Assembly (NCBI GenBank): GCA_035628505.1 | Contig: DASPJR010000164.1 | Span: 16,743-80,742, forward strand | DNA: 64,000 nucleotides | Source of the DNA: DASPJR01 sp035628505 | GTDB taxonomy: Bacteria > Planctomycetota > SZUA-567 > H5-PLA8 | Direction: 5' to 3' | Shown: one piece after another, positions 42,496 through 50,446 of the stretch | Layout of the letters: each line of letters starts with the position of its first letter | Numbering within the stretch: position 1 is the stretch's first letter | The notes under the pieces: model-generated | The model's database searches: none | Told to the model about the DNA's origin: nothing | Seen by the model: only the letters and a program-made list of their open reading frames with translations | Made by a program: the position numbers and the translations under genes

Positions 42496-43659
42496 TCAGC
42501 TGACCGGTGAAGTGAGCATCAGTTCGGTTGCTTCGCCGTTGACGTAGACAGAACCGCTCGCGATATTCCCAGACTCGTCCGTCTTCAGCAGACAGAAATC
42601 TGCCGGCTGTTCAACACCCCATTCGTTGTCCATATGCACGAGCCCGCGTGGCACTTCTGAAATGTTGTCCCAAACGTTCTGCCAGGCGCAGCCCAGCATT
42701 TGCGCCGAACGCAGGACGCCCTGAATCGGCGTCAGCGCTGAGCCCGCAAAATTGGTTTTGCCCGGCTGGCGTACAACCTGATCTGCGCCGACATCAATTT
42801 CCAATCCGCCAAACTTGTAGCGGCCTGGCGGCGAGCCTGCAGGGGCGACGGCATCTGTCGTATACCAGATGCGCGTGCGGTTGAGCAGGCGATGGAAAAT
42901 CCGGAAAAGCGGCGCAGAAACGTGGATGCAATCGGGAATAACACCGACGGTCAGGCCCGGCGTTTCAAACACGCGCCAGAGAATATTATCATGCCGGTCA
43001 AGCTGCTGGGGACAGCCGTTGGCCAGATGCGTAAAACTGGTGGCGCCGGCTTTTACCGCGTCCTTGAGCGTCGCTGCCGGAGCGTTCGTGTGACCGAGGC
43101 TGATTGTAATGCCCAGCCCCACGGCGACGCGGATCGATTCTATTGCTCCACTTCGCTCGGGCGATAGCGTGACCAGTACGCGATCGTTCCCGGCCACGTG
43201 CCTCAGTTCCTGAAAGTGAGTCGGTGTCGGATCGATCATCAGAGCCGGCGGATGCGCCCCGTGAAAGCCCGGCTCGGGTGACATAAACGGGCCTTCCAGA
43301 TGCCAGCCGGCGATCGCCGACTGTAATTCGGCCGAACTCTCGCGCATTTTGCGAAGCCGTTGCAGGCGCTGCATCAGCACCGGCCATTCGGCAGTAACGA
43401 GCGTCAGAAAAATCTGGGCGCAGCCGTCCCGCCGCAGTTTGCGCACCGCCATCAGGAGATCATCCGAGGTGATTGCGTCCGACTGAAAATCCACACCGCC
43501 GTAGCCGTTAACCTGCAGGTCCAGCATGGGTGGCGCGAGATAAATTCCGCAGACCTCGTCGTTAGTCGGCTCTATTTTTGCGATCCGACCCTTGTGCCAG
43601 GTCAGCCTGAGAGGTTGAGACGTTAGATAATGACAAGCGATGACTTCGCCGGAGCTCAT
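42496..43659 (-). CDS. nagA: N-acetylglucosamine-6-phosphate deacetylase
   Basis: Removes acetate from GlcNAc-6-phosphate in amino-sugar breakdown or cell-wall recycling. From ATG 43659, 387 residues. The key residues of the E. coli enzyme are all in place: DLQVNGYGG at 47-55 (the Q-x-N that replaces H-x-H), Glu121 in HLEGPF, His189 in SLGHTNA, His210 in THLANG, His245 in IPDCIHVS, and Asp268 in YTTDAV as the catalytic base. The frame is open to a GTG at 43671, but AAGGTGG about nine bases before 43659 favours the ATG. It converges with the DapA-like gene, 15 bases apart, and is divergent from pyk. No nagB is visible. Confidence 0.88.
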   Translation of the reverse strand: MSSGEVIACHYLTSQPLRLTWHKGRIAKIEPTNDEVCGIYLAPPMLDLQVNGYGGVDFQSDAITSDDLLMAVRKLRRDGCAQIFLTLVTAEWPVLMQRLQRLRKMRESSAELQSAIAGWHLEGPFMSPEPGFHGAHPPALMIDPTPTHFQELRHVAGNDRVLVTLSPERSGAIESIRVAVGLGITISLGHTNAPAATLKDAVKAGATSFTHLANGCPQQLDRHDNILWRVFETPGLTVGVIPDCIHVSAPLFRIFHRLLNRTRIWYTTDAVAPAGSPPGRYKFGGLEIDVGADQVVRQPGKTNFAGSALTPIQGVLRSAQMLGCAWQNVWDNISEVPRGLVHMDNEWGVEQPADFCLLKTDESGNIASGSVYVNGEATELMLTSPVS

Positions 43660-43765
43660 TTCTGGATCCACCTTGTCGTAGATTCGCCGGTCAGCGTACG
43701 CGTAACGTTACAGAAATGCAAATCTAACGTAAGGATTTAGCCGCTGCCGCCTTGGGGAATTTGGT

Positions 43766-43794
43766 TTGTTCTTTGCACAGGCTTAAATTATAAA
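43766..43794 (+). promoter_or_regulatory. Possible sigma-70-type promoter of pyk
   Basis: TTGTTC (43766-43771) and TATAAA (43789-43794) are separated by 17 bases, about 36 bases before the pyk start codon. Both boxes are partial matches. Confidence 0.4.
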
Positions 43795-43829
43795 TAGCGA
43801 CTCATTTTCCAAAACGAGGAGGAATACGC

Positions 43830-45308
43830 TTGGCCGCGCCAAAGACGAAGAATAATGTCAGTCAACGCAAGATCGAGCCCCGTCGTCGCACGAAGATCGT
43901 GGCTACGATCGGCCCAGCTTCCGACAGCGAAGACATGCTGCGCAACCTGATGAATGCGGGAATGGACGTGGCGCGCGTCAACTTCTCGCACGGCGATATC
44001 GCGACGCATCGCGGCACCATTGAACGCATCCGCAAAGTCAGCAAGGAACTCGGCCGACCCGTCGCCATCCTGCAGGATCTCTGTGGTCCCAAAATCCGGA
44101 CGCGCATGATGCAGGGCGAGGGCGTCGAACTGGTCGAAGGCGCCAAGACGATCGTCACCACCGACGACATCATCGGTACCGCCAAGCGTTTCTCCACGAT
44201 TTACGCCGGCCTGCCCGGTGACGTCACCAAGGGCGATAAAATTCTGCTCGACGACGGCAAGCTCGAGCTGCGCGTCGATTCCGTGCAGGGCTGGGACGTT
44301 CACTGTACGGTCATTCGCGGCGGTCTGCTGAAATCGAAGAAAGGCATGAATCTTCCTGGCGTCGTGTTGTCGACTCCATCCGTGACCGAAAAGGACATCA
44401 ACGATCTGCGCGCCGGGCTCGATGCCGGCGTGGACTACGTTGCGCTCTCATTTGTGCGCGACCCGGAAGAAGTACTGCGTGTTAAGCAGCTTGTTCAAAA
44501 AGTGGGCTGCGATGTTAGAATTATAGCAAAGATCGAAAAGCCTGAGGCTGTCGCCAAGATCGAACAGATCATCGAGGCGGCCGACGGAATCATGATTGCG
44601 CGCGGCGACCTCGGCGTTGAAACACCGCCCGAGCAGATCCCTGTTCTGCAGAAGCGCATTATCTCGCTCTGCAACCATCTCGACCGGCCCGTCATCGTCG
44701 CCACACAGATGCTCGAAAGCATGATGACCAACCTGACGCCCAACCGGGCTGAAGTGTCAGACATCGCCAATGCAATCCTCGACGGCACGGACGCAGTGAT
44801 GCTCTCGGGAGAAACCGCCGCCGGCCGCTATCCGGCCGAATCGATTCTGATGATGAACCGCATCGCCTTGCAGGCCGAGCAGTTCCTGCTGACGAATTTG
44901 AACAGCATTGCCAAGCCGGACAATGCACCGAACAAGCTGCTCGACACTATCGGCCGAGCGGCCTTCCGCGTCGTGGAAGACCTCGACCTGCGTTTGCTGA
45001 TCACCAGTTCGTCGACGGGCGAAACGGCGCTGTTCCTTTCCAAGAGCCGCACGCGCGCCATGATTCTCGGTGCCACAAACAACGAACGCGCGTACAACCG
45101 CATGAGCCTGTACTGGGGCGTGCTGCCGTGCCTGTGCGTGAGCAAAGAGGGCATCCCAAAAGAGGAATTCCTGCAGGCGACCTCACGCGAAGCCCAGAAG
45201 ATGGGACTGGCTTCGGCCGGCGAGCAGGTCGCCGTCGTGACCGGCACGCCGATCTGTGTGCCGACATCTGTCGCGAACGCAGTGGAGGTCACGCGCATCG
45301 TCGGGTAA
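43830..45308 (+). CDS. pyk: Pyruvate kinase
   Basis: Converts phosphoenolpyruvate and ADP to pyruvate and ATP, the last step of glycolysis. The 492-residue chain has the usual A, B and C domains: RTKIVATIGPAS near 20, MDVARVNFSHG near 45 with the substrate Arg and Asn, LQDLCGPKIRT near 82 as the start of the B domain, VDYVALSFVRDPEEV near 200, IIAKIEKPEAV near 230 with the catalytic Lys, GIMIARGDLGVE near 253 with metal-binding Glu/Asp, and ATQMLESM near 290. The start is TTG at 43830, supported by a strong GAGGAGG seven bases upstream; no ATG is in a better position. A short basic N-terminal extension precedes the barrel. Confidence 0.95.
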   Translation: MAAPKTKNNVSQRKIEPRRRTKIVATIGPASDSEDMLRNLMNAGMDVARVNFSHGDIATHRGTIERIRKVSKELGRPVAILQDLCGPKIRTRMMQGEGVELVEGAKTIVTTDDIIGTAKRFSTIYAGLPGDVTKGDKILLDDGKLELRVDSVQGWDVHCTVIRGGLLKSKKGMNLPGVVLSTPSVTEKDINDLRAGLDAGVDYVALSFVRDPEEVLRVKQLVQKVGCDVRIIAKIEKPEAVAKIEQIIEAADGIMIARGDLGVETPPEQIPVLQKRIISLCNHLDRPVIVATQMLESMMTNLTPNRAEVSDIANAILDGTDAVMLSGETAAGRYPAESILMMNRIALQAEQFLLTNLNSIAKPDNAPNKLLDTIGRAAFRVVEDLDLRLLITSSSTGETALFLSKSRTRAMILGATNNERAYNRMSLYWGVLPCLCVSKEGIPKEEFLQATSREAQKMGLASAGEQVAVVTGTPICVPTSVANAVEVTRIVG

Positions 45309-45362
45309 AATAGGAGAAACTTTCGATTTGCACCGCAGCGCCTGATTAGGTATTATTTAGGT

Positions 45363-46391
45363 ATGCGGCTGGTATCGAACCCTCCTAATCCGTGGCACAG
45401 CAACTACATCGAGTGGATTGATTGTCCGCCGCCCGCAGCTCAGCTTGAGATCTATGAGGAGCAGGCCAAGACCGTTCTGTCCGAGAACGACAGCCCCGAC
45501 GTCGGCTTCCGCTTCAGCCTTAATCCGTATCGCGGCTGTTTCCACGCCTGCGCATATTGCTACGCGCGGCCGACGCATCAGTACTGGGACTTCGGCGCGG
45601 GTACCGACTTTGAACGCAAGATCATCGTCAAAACGAATGCGCCGGAGAAACTGCGCGAAACGTTCATGAAAAAATCGTGGCAGGGCGATCTGGTGGTCTT
45701 CTCCGGCAACACCGATTGCTACCAGCCGCTGGAAGTCTCCTACACGCTTACGCGGCGCTGCCTGGAAGTGTGTTACGAGTTCCGCAATCCGGTCGGGCTG
45801 ATCACCAAATCAGCTCTCGTGCGGCGCGACATCGACGTGCTCTCCAAACTCGCGCGCGACGCGCGCGCAGGCGTGCATATGAGCATCGCGTTTGCCGACG
45901 ACGCGATGGCGCGCAAGATCGAACCGAATGCCCCGGCGCCGAGCACGCGCTTTGCCGCCATCCGAGCGTTGACCGAAGCAGGCATCCCTGTCGGCGTGGC
46001 CGTGGCGCCGATCATTCCCGGCCTGAACGATTCGCAGCTGGCGCAGATTCTCGAGCGTGCTCACGAAAACGGCGCTCGAGAAGCGTTCCGGGTGATGCTG
46101 CGGTTGCCATCGCAGGTCAAAGACGTTTTCTTCGAACGCCTGCAGCAGGAATATCCTGATCGTGTTCAGAAGGTCACGCACGCGATTCGCGAAATGCGTA
46201 ATGGCGCACTGTACAACTCACAGTTCGGAGAACGGGCTCACGGAGTCGGCGAACGCTGGAATGCAATTCAATGGCTCTTTGACACCACCTGCAAACGCCT
46301 GGGCTACAACGTGTCGAGCGAAAATCATTGGAAGTGGACGACCGAGACAACCTTCCGGCGGCCTTCGGCTCAGCTCAATCTGTTCGAGTAA
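45363..46391 (+). CDS. Radical SAM protein, SPL/PA0069-like family
   Basis: A 342-residue radical SAM enzyme. GCFHACAYCYARP at residues 58-70 carries the C-x3-C-x2-C cluster motif (Cys59, Cys63, Cys66). GDLVVFSGNTDCYQPLE near 115-131 and LTRRCLEVCYEFRNPVGLITKSALVRRD near 133-160 are typical of the group related to spore photoproduct lyase, with VAPIIPGLND near 217. These proteins are widespread and most are uncharacterised; DNA or RNA repair is the usual guess. TTTAGGT just before the ATG gives only a weak ribosome binding site. The C-terminal QLNLFE tail is usual in the family. galK follows in the same direction after 158 bases. Confidence 0.88.
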   Translation: MRLVSNPPNPWHSNYIEWIDCPPPAAQLEIYEEQAKTVLSENDSPDVGFRFSLNPYRGCFHACAYCYARPTHQYWDFGAGTDFERKIIVKTNAPEKLRETFMKKSWQGDLVVFSGNTDCYQPLEVSYTLTRRCLEVCYEFRNPVGLITKSALVRRDIDVLSKLARDARAGVHMSIAFADDAMARKIEPNAPAPSTRFAAIRALTEAGIPVGVAVAPIIPGLNDSQLAQILERAHENGAREAFRVMLRLPSQVKDVFFERLQQEYPDRVQKVTHAIREMRNGALYNSQFGERAHGVGERWNAIQWLFDTTCKRLGYNVSSENHWKWTTETTFRRPSAQLNLFE

Positions 46392-46549
46392 ACGCATGCG
46401 TCAGGCATGCACCACTCGGCAGATTCATGAATTTCACTCTTCTGCAAATCTTCGGTCTGGACGGGCACCCCTTCTTTACTATTCTTAATCGGGTGGTCTT
46501 CTATGGCGTGCAGGGCGATAATCATTCTCTCTCCTTTCGAGTTCCCCGC

Positions 46550-47710
46550 GTGAAACTTAAAACCGAAAAAGCCCGTCTTCTTTCCGCATTTGAACAACGC
46601 TTTGGTCCGGGAGAAACACCCCGGGCAGCGATCGCCCCAGGCCGCAGCAACCTGATCGGCGAACACACCGACTACAATGGCGGGCTCGTTCTTCCAATCG
46701 CCGTGGACCGCCATACCGTAGCGCTTTTTCGCCCCACGAGCGGCAAACAGATCACCGTTTTTGCCGAGGTGCTGGACGCCACGGACGAGTTCAGCACGCA
46801 GTCGATCCGGCCATCAAAAGACGCAAAACTGCACTGGGCCAATTACGTTCGCGGGACTGCCAAAGCGCTCGTTAATCGCGGCGTGAAACTCAAAGGCGGA
46901 CAGCTCTACATCACCAGCGACCTGCCGCGCGGCGCCGGTCTTTCGAGCAGCGCATCGCTTGAGACCGCCACCGGGCTCGCGCTGCTGGCGCTGGCGGGCA
47001 AGAAGCTGCCTGCTCAGGAACTGGCCTTTGCCTCACAGGAAGCCGAACACACGTTTGCCGGGGTAAAGTGCGGCATCATGGACCAGACCGTCGTGGGACG
47101 CGCCGAGAACGGGCATGCGCTGCTGCTGGACTGCGATTCCATCACAGTCACGCAAATTCCGATTGCTCTGAAAGGCTACAGCTTCGCCATCTTCGACACG
47201 GGCGTGCGGCACAAGCTGGCCAGCAGCGAATACAACAAGCGTCGCGCGGAGTGCGAACATGCGGCCGCGCTGATGAAGAAGAAAAATCTGCGGGGGGTTT
47301 CTATCGACGATCTACTGAAGGCGTCGGGCAAGCTCACGGCGAACGAGCACAAGCGTGTGCGGCACGTGCTGACCGAAAACATGCGCGTGGTCCATTTTGC
47401 GGCCGCGCTCGCACGCGGAGACATCCAGGAGCTCGGACGGCTGCTGCTGGCCAGTCACTACAGCCTCGCGATCGACTACGAAGTCAGCTGTGCCGAACTG
47501 GACGATGTCGTCAAGCATCTGCTGATGCAGAACGCGCGCGATGGCGCGTGTCCCGGCGCACGCATGACCGGAGGCGGTTTCGGCGGCGCTGTGGTCGCGC
47601 TGCTCAAGACCGAGGCTTTCCCATCCTACGCGGAAGCGCTGGCGCCGGTGGCCAAAGGCGGATCGCTGCTGCTGACACCCGCGGGCGGTGCGCGCGTCGA
47701 AGTGCTTTAA
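46550..47710 (+). CDS. galK: Galactokinase
   Basis: Phosphorylates galactose to galactose 1-phosphate. The frame is open upstream to 46328, overlapping the radical SAM gene, but the canonical N-terminus begins at GTG 46550 (MKLKTEKARLLSAFEQRFG), giving 386 residues, the family length. Signatures: APGRSNLIGEHTDYNGG near 26-42 (Ser replaces the usual Val), the ATP motif GAGLSSSASLE near 124-134, CGIMDQTVVG near 168 with the catalytic Asp, and MTGGGFGGAVVAL near 340. The ribosome binding site is weak. It converges with galE at 47715, four bases apart, making a galactose gene pair. No galT is visible. Confidence 0.92.
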   Translation: MKLKTEKARLLSAFEQRFGPGETPRAAIAPGRSNLIGEHTDYNGGLVLPIAVDRHTVALFRPTSGKQITVFAEVLDATDEFSTQSIRPSKDAKLHWANYVRGTAKALVNRGVKLKGGQLYITSDLPRGAGLSSSASLETATGLALLALAGKKLPAQELAFASQEAEHTFAGVKCGIMDQTVVGRAENGHALLLDCDSITVTQIPIALKGYSFAIFDTGVRHKLASSEYNKRRAECEHAAALMKKKNLRGVSIDDLLKASGKLTANEHKRVRHVLTENMRVVHFAAALARGDIQELGRLLLASHYSLAIDYEVSCAELDDVVKHLLMQNARDGACPGARMTGGGFGGAVVALLKTEAFPSYAEALAPVAKGGSLLLTPAGGARVEVL

Positions 47711-47714
47711 AGGT

Positions 47715-48734
47715 TTACTTTCCCGCCCGGTAGCCTTCCGGATGCGCCGAGTGCCAGCGCCAGGCATCGGCGCAGATCGTCGGCAGATCGCTGCGTTCGC
47801 ACGTAAAGCCCAGCACCTCGCGGGCGCGGTCGGGCTTAGCCACCAGCGCGGGCGCATCGCCTTCGCGCCGGCCGGCCATCTGGACCTTCACCTTCTTGCC
47901 GCAGGCCTGCTCGCAGGCGCGGATCACTTCCAGGACGGAATAGCCTTTTCCCGTGCCGAGATTCAGCGCGTCACTGGCGCCCCCACGCAGCAGGTATTCA
48001 AGACCCATCACATGGGCGCGCGCAAGATCGACGACGTGAATGTAGTCGCGCACGCAAGTGCCGTCCGGCGTGTTGTAATCGCGGCCGTAAATGGTCAGAT
48101 GATCGAGCTGCCCCAGTGCGGCGCGGTAAACGTTCGGAATCAGGTGCGTTTCCGGATCGTGATCTTCCCCCAGATCGCCGGCGGGGTCGGCACCCGCAGC
48201 GTTGAAATAGCGCAGCGCCAGATAGGTGATTCCGTGCGCCACATTGAAGCTCTTCAGAATGCCTTCAAAGGCGAGCTTTGAGTGGCCGTATGGATTGATC
48301 GGGTTCTGGGGGTGGTTTTCGCCAATGGGAATTTCGATCGGCACGCCGTAAGTCGCACAGGTGGAGGAGAAGACCACGTGCTTGACGCCGTATTGCCGGC
48401 ACGCCGAGAGCAGATTGAGGCCGCCGAGCACGTTTGTGCTGTAATATTTTTCAGGATTGGTCACCGACTCGCCAACCAGCGTAGCTCCGGCGAAATGAAT
48501 GACGCCGCTGAATTTGTGCTGCGCGAACATGGCGTTCACGGCGTCCTTGTTCGTCAGATCCACCTGGTACATCTTGTAGTCGCGGCCCATTGCTTCAGCG
48601 TGACCGGCGGACAGGTTGTCCAGCACCACGACCTTGTAACCGGCGCGTGAAAGCGCGCGAACCGCGTGACTTCCAATGTAACCGGCGCCGCCGGTGACCA
48701 GCACTTCCTTACCATTCGACGATTCGTTTGTCAT
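47715..48734 (-). CDS. galE: UDP-glucose 4-epimerase (second copy)
   Basis: From ATG 48734, 339 residues. VLVTGGAGYIGSHAV near 11-25, VIHFAGATLVGES near 77, FSSTCATYG near 123 and NPYGHSK near 147 (catalytic Tyr and Lys), and LRYFNAAGADP near 174 are all present, as in the other copy at 26097. The two differ clearly in sequence, so they are not a recent duplication. The frame is open to 48830, but the Rossmann motif is placed properly with 48734. GGAG lies about 14 bases upstream, rather far. It converges with galK and is the last in a long run of reverse-strand genes. It supplies UDP-galactose or recycles it to UDP-glucose. Confidence 0.92.
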   Translation of the reverse strand: MTNESSNGKEVLVTGGAGYIGSHAVRALSRAGYKVVVLDNLSAGHAEAMGRDYKMYQVDLTNKDAVNAMFAQHKFSGVIHFAGATLVGESVTNPEKYYSTNVLGGLNLLSACRQYGVKHVVFSSTCATYGVPIEIPIGENHPQNPINPYGHSKLAFEGILKSFNVAHGITYLALRYFNAAGADPAGDLGEDHDPETHLIPNVYRAALGQLDHLTIYGRDYNTPDGTCVRDYIHVVDLARAHVMGLEYLLRGGASDALNLGTGKGYSVLEVIRACEQACGKKVKVQMAGRREGDAPALVAKPDRAREVLGFTCERSDLPTICADAWRWHSAHPEGYRAGK

Positions 48735-48909
48735 GGTTGAACGGGCTTCTCCAAGGGTTACGGCCGGCGACTGAATTGGCCGGGAGCAGTCCCCTGCAAT
48801 GCGGATGCCTCTTTTTCGCGTTAGCAGCAATCCGTGGCGCGGCGGGCAGTCCGGTCACGATTTCGGTGAAAATCGTACCTTCCGCGATGCAATTGGGAAC
48901 AGAAGGAAT

Positions 48910-48939
48910 ACCGGCGGGCCGTGGACTTCCGCCGCCGGT
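48910..48939 (-). terminator. GC-rich hairpin after the HEAT-repeat gene
   Basis: ACCGGCGG (48910-48917) pairs with CCGCCGGT (48932-48939), immediately past the stop codon at 48942. It has no U-tract, so it may attenuate or be Rho-aided. Confidence 0.4.
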
Positions 48940-48941
48940 TT

Positions 48942-50414
48942 TCAGTTTGGATTGAACGTGCTCTTATTGGCCTTCCACCAGTTGTCCCACTCGTCGCGGC
49001 TGGAGAAATTCTGCCGGGTGACGGTCTTGAGCGTATCCACGAATTCGTCGCGGATCTGCTTATCCGGCGTGCCAAGGCTCGCGATTAGAACGTCCACCGC
49101 GTCTTTGGAGCTCACCGCGACAAGCGCGCCGACTCCGGACTTTGCCACGGTCAGCTCGCGCTCCGCCTGCAGCGCAGCGCTCAGCACACTGAACGCCTGC
49201 GCCTCCTGCTGAACGCCGCGGATCGCCAGCGCCTCAAGCACGCGCTGACGCACTTCCGGCACTTCGCTTTTTGCCGCCAGTCCCAGCGCAGAGGAGACGG
49301 CAATTTTTGCATCGAGGTTGGCGAGGATGTCGATTCCTTCTTTGCCAAATCCGGCGTCCGGGCTTCGCTGAATGGCTTCGCCGAACACGGTCAGCGCCTG
49401 CTCAACGGTCTTCGGATCTCCGCTGCGCAGATCGGTCTGGCGCCGGATCAACAGTTCCGGGCGCTGCTGCAGCGCGCGGGCCAATTCGCTGCGCTTGAGC
49501 TCTTCCTGCTGCTGCAGATTCTTGGCCTGAACCTCCTTTGCCTTGGCGCGCTCTTCCTGGATGCGTGCTATTTCATCTTCGGTGCGCCACGCCTGTTCGA
49601 ACTTCTTCAAACCAAATTTTTCCGCGTCACGGCTGGCTTGTGGGTGGTCGGGATTGATCTTGAGCGTCTTCTCAACCAGCTGCCGGTACTTGCCGCGCTT
49701 GAAATCGCGTTCATTCCACTGCAGCGCCAGGGCGTAGAAGGCGTCCGCGTCGTCGGCGCGGACCGATTTCTCTTTCAGCGTCAGGCCGATCTCGTACGCG
49801 CGCTTGCTGAGCACTTCGAGGCGGTCAAACTCGGTAAGGTCTCGTACGTCGGCCTTGGTCTGAGCGTAAATTTCCTGTCCCAGTTCGATCAGCGCTTCGA
49901 AGTCGCCCTTCTTTTCCAGCGCGGCAATGCGCATCTCGTAACGCTGCGTGTCTTTGGGCAGGCGCAGGATGTCCACGGCATGCAGATCGACGCCGCGTCC
50001 GGTGTAGGAGCGCTTAAGCGTGCCGCAGATCCAGATGTTATCGCCGCGCTTGTAATCCGATTGCGCGCGGCGCTTGAGCTTATCGTCGACAATTATGCTG
50101 GCCCACTGCCGCTGCGGATCGTTCGGGGTAGGCGCGATGTTGATGCCAAAGAGCTTCAGCTTATCCGGCGGCACAATGGAGTCGTACTTGGCCTCAAAAC
50201 AGACGTCCGGATCCTGCGCATCGTTGCCGCTCAGCACGGCGACTTTTACCGAACGCCACCAGTGGTCGCCGTGGTTGATCACTTCGGCCTTCGAGCCGTT
50301 GGGCAGCTCGATGGTCTTGTGCGGAAGAGCGTCGATGTTCACGCGCTGGTCGTCCGCGGACATGGCACTGAAAGCGCATCCCAGCACGAAAATCGGTATC
50401 AAGGCAGCACGCAT
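48942..50414 (-). CDS. Secreted protein with coiled coil and HEAT repeats
   Basis: A 490-residue protein with a Sec signal (MRAALIPIFVLGCAFSAMSA). Residues about 25-160 are beta-rich with WWRSVKVAVLSG and NIWICGTLKRSYTGRGVDLHAVDIL, an OB-like appearance. Residues about 215-260 look like a TPR-type hairpin, about 275-315 form a charged coiled coil (RTEDEIARIQEERAKAKEVQ), and about 320-465 are HEAT-like repeats (VSSALGLAAKSEVPEVRQRV and VGALVAVSSKDAVDVLIASLG). The last residues RDEWDNWWKANKSTF match a tail seen on several planctomycete HEAT proteins. GGAGGG nine bases upstream supports the start. It follows the large TPR/FG-GAP gene by 32 bases and is probably co-transcribed. The function is structural or unknown. 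Confidence 0.78.
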   Translation of the reverse strand: MRAALIPIFVLGCAFSAMSADDQRVNIDALPHKTIELPNGSKAEVINHGDHWWRSVKVAVLSGNDAQDPDVCFEAKYDSIVPPDKLKLFGINIAPTPNDPQRQWASIIVDDKLKRRAQSDYKRGDNIWICGTLKRSYTGRGVDLHAVDILRLPKDTQRYEMRIAALEKKGDFEALIELGQEIYAQTKADVRDLTEFDRLEVLSKRAYEIGLTLKEKSVRADDADAFYALALQWNERDFKRGKYRQLVEKTLKINPDHPQASRDAEKFGLKKFEQAWRTEDEIARIQEERAKAKEVQAKNLQQQEELKRSELARALQQRPELLIRRQTDLRSGDPKTVEQALTVFGEAIQRSPDAGFGKEGIDILANLDAKIAVSSALGLAAKSEVPEVRQRVLEALAIRGVQQEAQAFSVLSAALQAERELTVAKSGVGALVAVSSKDAVDVLIASLGTPDKQIRDEFVDTLKTVTRQNFSSRDEWDNWWKANKSTFNPN

Positions 50415-50446
50415 GATTGAATCCCTCCGCCCTACCCCAGCCGCGC

